Of a stretch of DNA of 64,000 bases, positions 60,265 to 64,000 are shown piece after piece. Location of the stretch: positions 744,001 through 808,000 of the forward strand of contig NC_052489.1 of assembly GCF_009730915.1 (NCBI RefSeq), in the 5' to 3' direction. A program made the translations under genes and the position numbers. Source of the stretch: Dioscorea cayenensis subsp. rotundata (lineage: Eukaryota > Streptophyta > Magnoliopsida > Dioscoreales > Dioscoreaceae). Position 1 is the stretch's first letter. Each line of letters starts with the position of its first letter. The notes beneath the pieces were generated by a model. It saw only the letters and a list, made by a program, of their open reading frames with translations. It was not told the DNA's origin and did not search any database.

Positions 60265-61133
60265 GGGTCCGTTTGATATGCAAAATTTTGAGTTACAGCA
60301 CAACACAACTTCTCTTGTTCCTTGTTTGGTTTGTTAAAAAAATTAAAAAGTACAAAGACAAGAGGATGTCGAAGTACAACACAGAGATTTAAAATTTTTG
60401 TACCACCAAAACCCTCATACAAAAAGTTTTTATCGCAGACAAAGACAACTAAAGACTAAATTACCCTTTAATAAAAAAATAAAAATACAATCATATATAT
60501 CACATCCCACGACGCTCATAAAATCCCACGACGCTAATTAATTTTCATAATATATATTTTTTTAAATGTAAGATCGATATCTTAAAATTAAAATTTTAAA
60601 TCATAAAAATTAACATAAATTTTTTTAATATTTCTATCCAAAAATTAAAAATTTAAATTGTATAAAAAATAAATATAAATCTCTTTATATCTTATATTCT
60701 TGAATCATAGATATATGATTTTCATAAACATATCAAATATATTAGCAATCTCATATAAAAAATAATATTATTTAACGGATTGATATATTAACCGAATTTA
60801 TCATGTATTTTTTTTAATAAAAATTAATTTTGTATATACTTTGAAATTTTTTAAAATAATATAATTATAATTTACTAAATTAATTAATTATAAAAAAATT
60901 AATTAAAATATTGAAAATGATAGTTTGTTATGAGGTTGTTTATTGTAAAACAAACATAAGATAATATAAAAGGTATTAGAAGTAATTTTATATTATAATA
61001 TTTTTGTCCAGTACTCGAGAAGTTATCCATAAAATATCTAATATGGTACAAGATAAATAGTTGTGCTGTACCATAACTACTTGTTCTGTTCTATACTACT
61101 TGTGCTGTACTTAACTGCGTATCAAACGCACAG
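60265..61133. mobile_element. Large MITE or decayed DNA transposon (candidate)
   Basis: The left end GGGTCCGTTTGATATGCA and the complement of the right end, CTGTGCGTTTGATACGCA, match at most positions. Just inside, GTTACAGCACAACACAAC on the left mirrors GTTGTGCTGTACCATAAC on the right. The AT-rich interior lacks coding capacity and contains ATCCCACGACGCT twice (around 60504-60540). The flanks TAA and TGA nearly match, so a 3-bp PIF-type duplication is possible but not proven. Confidence 0.6.
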
Positions 61134-62160
61134 TGAGTGTTATGAGAATAATAAGGAAGTGGTAGAAAAAAAAATAATTAATAAGATAATGTCTAATAAG
61201 ATAAAAATAGTTGACTAAAATGCTTGAAATAAGTGATTTCACCAACAAAAAATAATAATAAATGCAAACGAAATATCTTTACCATGTGGCGCAAGAATGA
61301 ACAGTGGTTATTGAATTACCAGCCAAATTCATTGTTGAACCTTGTTTCACTAAAAATGATGGTAAGTGAATTAAGAAAATCAATCACCGTAAAGATGATG
61401 GTAAGTGAGCCAAAGAAATCAAGCATCCATTTGATAGTTGAGATTGAGTCTTCGAATATTTTTTTTAGTATCTTGCACTCATAAAATCTAAATAATTAAC
61501 ATATATTCTAGTTTTGATTATGATAGAAGTGGGTTTAATCTTACCATGTGTATTAATCGAAATAATTAATCATTATAATATTATAGCAATCACATACAAA
61601 AGTGACAACCATCACTAATTTGATTCTTAATCATGGTTTAATACCAGTTGCAAGGGCATCAATTTTATAAGGCCAATGTGCTGTTTTTGTTGCATAAGTC
61701 TAACTAGAACCTTGGAATCATTCCTTTTATGATTTCTTATTTTAGTGATTTAATATCCACTTGATCCCTATCTTTAACTTTATTAATACCAACATGTGTT
61801 TTTTTAAAGTTGCAAATTAGGTGTGTTTGATCTTTGACAAGTCTAATATAAAGTTTTGTGGCTGGCTTTGATGATGCACATACATATAATATGAACATGG
61901 ATTTTTTTTATAAAAAAAATATATTAAATATCTGTGTTTTTCAAAGATGGAATATTTTTAAAAAAATAGAATTTAAAAATATGAAATAAACAAAAAAAAA
62001 TGATGTGTTAAAAAATAAAGCAAAAAAAAAATCTAAAAATAAAAAATTTTAAAAAAATTTTCAATTAAGGCAGACAACCTTCCAAGACAACACATCACAG
62101 CCGTACAGAAATCAATCATCGTACGGTTGTCAATTTTCCGGAATCTTTCAAAGATACTCT
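61134..62160. other. AT-rich spacer before the G-box array
   Basis: No gene is recognised. A short repeated motif, GATGGTAAGTGA followed by an A-rich AAATCAA stretch, occurs near 61358 and 61397. A long A/T-rich block runs from 61900 to 62060. Confidence 0.5.
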
Positions 62161-62182
62161 GTCTTACCGAGTTTGAGACCGA

Positions 62183-62795
62183 CACGTGTCTCTCGTCTCG
62201 TCGTTGCTAACTCGACCCTGACGATTGACACGTGGCAATCGCTGCCGTCTTTTCCCGGAAGAAGTCCACATCCAAAGTTGCCCACGTGTACGAAGGTGAT
62301 CCACTTGCTATCACGTCCCGACAACATCAATGACGTCAGCAACAGCCTCAATCATCCCGATATCGACACGTAGCACATCCCCCGTCCATGTGGGCCCACG
62401 TCCATATTATGTGGGGCCGGGGAAGGTGGTGAGTGTCTTCCTGTGGGCCCCATTCATGGCCTTAGTCAAAAGATCATTTTACTATTTAAATTATAAAATA
62501 AATTATTTATAATTTACGAAAAATAAACGCCTGATTTTAGAAACAAAAAATTAGGAAAATAAAGAAATTCCATAAAGCGAAAATAATTCCTCTGGTCGAC
62601 ACGTGTCAAACGCACTACTGTTGTTCCGACACGAAGCCGACCATTTTCCCGACCGCCACGTGTCAAAGCACGCATGATGGACACGTGTCCACAGACAGTC
62701 CCTAGAGTTGCTCTGGATCCGAGGCCTTGACGCCGCTTGCTCCTCTGGTAAAAACGCGCCACGTGTCCTTTAACTGCTCTGGTAGCCGACACGTG
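62183..62795. promoter_or_regulatory. Array of eight CACGTG G-box/ABRE elements upstream of the Ninja-family gene
   Basis: Perfect CACGTG cores start at 62183, 62229, 62283, 62600, 62657, 62682, 62760 and 62790. Four sit in the palindrome GACACGTGTC, and two more in GCCACGTGTC. Further ACGT cores include TGACGTCA (62331-62338), TCACGTCC, GACACGTAGC and CCCACGTCC. The array is 274-886 bp before the ATG at 63069. CACGTGTC is the classic ABRE bound by ABI5/ABF bZIP factors, whose partners are the AFP/Ninja proteins encoded just downstream. Feedback control is an inference from this pairing. Confidence 0.75.
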
Positions 62796-63013
62796 TCCAT
62801 TCCATGAAAACAAGTAGGGGTATTTTAGTCATTTAAGTGGGGCGTACCCTCTTATCTCTCCGTCACCATCTTCTCCGCGCCGCTCCGGGCGTCCTTCTCG
62901 GACTTCGGATCATTCGTCTCGATCCGATAACCCGTTAAGCCCTTATCTATCTCCATGGATCGGGTTCTCTTCTTCTCGTTGTTCCTTTTCTCTCTAACTC
63001 TTTAGACCATCAC

Positions 63014-63049
63014 AAAGATCGAAGCTTTTCGATAAAGATCGAAGCTTTT
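63014..63049. repeat. 20-bp tandem duplication in the Ninja-family leader
   Basis: AAAGATCGAAGCTTTTCGAT is followed directly by AAAGATCGAAGCTTTT, ending 20 bp before the ATG at 63069. Each unit contains GAAGCTTT, and the pair can fold on itself. Confidence 0.85.
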
Positions 63050-63068
63050 GGTTGTTTTGATCCTGGTA

Positions 63069-63681
63069 ATGGCGGCAGAGGCAGTGGAGGAGGAGATGAA
63101 GAGGTTCTCAGGGAGAACACATGGATATTCTCGTGACCTCTTGCAGAGATTAGGGAGCACGAGTTGCTATGAAGAGAAGGAGGAGTTTGTGAGGAGGGAT
63201 TCGGATGAGATTGAACTCAGTTTAGGGCTTTCTCTGGGTGGGTGTTTCGGTGAAGAGAGGAAGGAGAAGGGGGGGCTGGTGAGATCTTCGTCGATTGCGT
63301 CGATGTCGATGATGGGGAGGGAGTTGGAGTTCACGGTGGTGAAGGGGATTGCTAGGGCGAGCTCGTTGCCGGCGGAGACGGAGGAGGAGCTGAGGAAGAG
63401 GAAGGAGATTCAGAGCTTGAAGAGGCTAGAGGCGAAGAGAAAGAGGTTGGAGAGGATGACCTCGAGATCGATGGTGGGGGTGGGGAGGGATAGGTCGGAG
63501 GAGAGTGTAGACGAGGAGTTGGAGAGATCTGGTGTGGAGCTCGGCGGCAACCTGCCGACGGCGTTGACAAGGTGGCCAGCGAACGGCGCCGGCGGGTTAG
63601 GGCCGGTGTCGCAGAGATCTATTGGGTCACAGGGGAGTTGCTCCTCCGTCGTCTCCGAGTTGGACACCACGGCGATGCAAG
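63069..63681 (+). CDS. Ninja-family protein / ABI5-binding protein (AFP), first exon only
   Basis: The ATG at 63069 opens MAAEAVEEEMKRFSG. The upstream in-frame ATG at 63048 lies in the leader. Residues 46-58 (EIELSLGLSLGG) hold the EAR repression motif of domain A, which binds TOPLESS. A basic coiled stretch with KRLEAKRKRLE follows, likely a nuclear signal. Then comes WPANGAGGLGPVSQRS...GSCSSVVSE, typical of domain B in this family. The exon appears to end CAAG|GTACCT after 204 codons plus one base. The C-terminal domain that binds ABI5 or JAZ proteins must lie beyond the window, so whether this is an AFP or NINJA itself is open. Such proteins repress abscisic acid or jasmonate responses. 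Confidence 0.88.
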
Positions 63682-64000
63682 GTACCTCACTCTTCACTTC
63701 TTTTTTGGATTGATGAAAAAAACAGTTCAAAAAAAGGAAAAAGTTGAAATCTTTTTTAGTTTAAAGGAGGATTTACTGTTTTGTTTGATATTATTTACTT
63801 AGAATTGCAAGATGGAATGCAAGATATGTGAAAATAGTGATCTTACAACTCCATAACAAAATTCAATCTTTGTATTTTTGAAAGTGAGTATTGCTTGTGA
63901 TGTACATGAACACATATAATTTACTTGTTAATGGAATTGAAGATTTAAAGTGAGAAGGAGAACTTCTGTTGAAGTTTGGATATAATTCAATCTTTTCACA
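63682..64000 (+). other. First intron of the Ninja-family gene (open at window end)
   Basis: AT-rich sequence after the GTACCT donor, with no acceptor plus coding block visible before the window ends. Confidence 0.6.

Noticed and set aside
63048-63068. Upstream in-frame ATG of the Ninja-family gene
   Set aside because: The seven added residues (MVVLILV) overlap the leader tandem repeat and do not fit family N-termini; the ATG at 63069 does.

Overview
The window is nuclear DNA of a flowering plant. All multi-exon genes have plant-type GT-AG introns (one GC-AG). The proteins are typical land-plant families (MIR166, WVD2-like, Ninja/AFP, DRD1, a MUSTANG-type transposase-derived gene), and AT-rich spacers are full of (AT)n microsatellites. 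Several coding 5' ends are GC-rich (YlmG, MUSTANG-like, Ninja), which suggests a non-grass monocot, but the sequence alone does not fix the species.

Layout. (1) 1-8 kb: three minus-strand genes for small secreted cysteine-pair peptides resembling the CTNIP/SCREW phytocytokines. Two of them lie in a tandem duplication of about 1.85 kb that includes their promoters. (2) 8-12 kb: a 335-bp hAT-type MITE, a gene-poor stretch and an intronless plastid YlmG gene. (3) 13-22 kb: XRCC4 and an Alba-domain gene (both minus), then a divergent promoter with two G-boxes leading to a WVD2-like/TPX2 gene (plus). (4) 22-26 kb: a MIR166 precursor and a transposase-derived MUSTANG-like gene (minus). (5) 27-38 kb: a pfkB kinase (minus), a GTD-binding myosin-binding protein (plus) and a glycolipid transfer protein (plus). 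(6) 38-43 kb: a foldback MULE-type MITE with a perfect 10-bp target duplication, a hairpin plus 41-bp tandem repeat, a fourth secreted peptide gene, and mitochondrial bL12 (minus). (7) 43-50 kb: a LINE tail with a perfect 13-bp duplication, then a 13-exon HflX GTPase (plus). (8) 52-59 kb: the SNF2 protein DRD1/CHR35 (minus). (9) 60-64 kb: a large MITE candidate, then eight perfect CACGTG boxes in about 0.6 kb in front of a Ninja/AFP-family gene whose later exons lie beyond the window.

Most genes are independent housekeeping or regulatory loci in conserved families, and I see no operon-like organisation. The most interesting signals are the peptide-gene family, whose predicted mature ends diverge faster than their signal peptides; the G-box array in front of an ABA/jasmonate-linked repressor; and the MUSTANG-like protein with Asn in place of the expected second catalytic Asp. 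Exon coordinates were worked out by hand from splice consensus, reading frame and remembered family sequences. No search was run.
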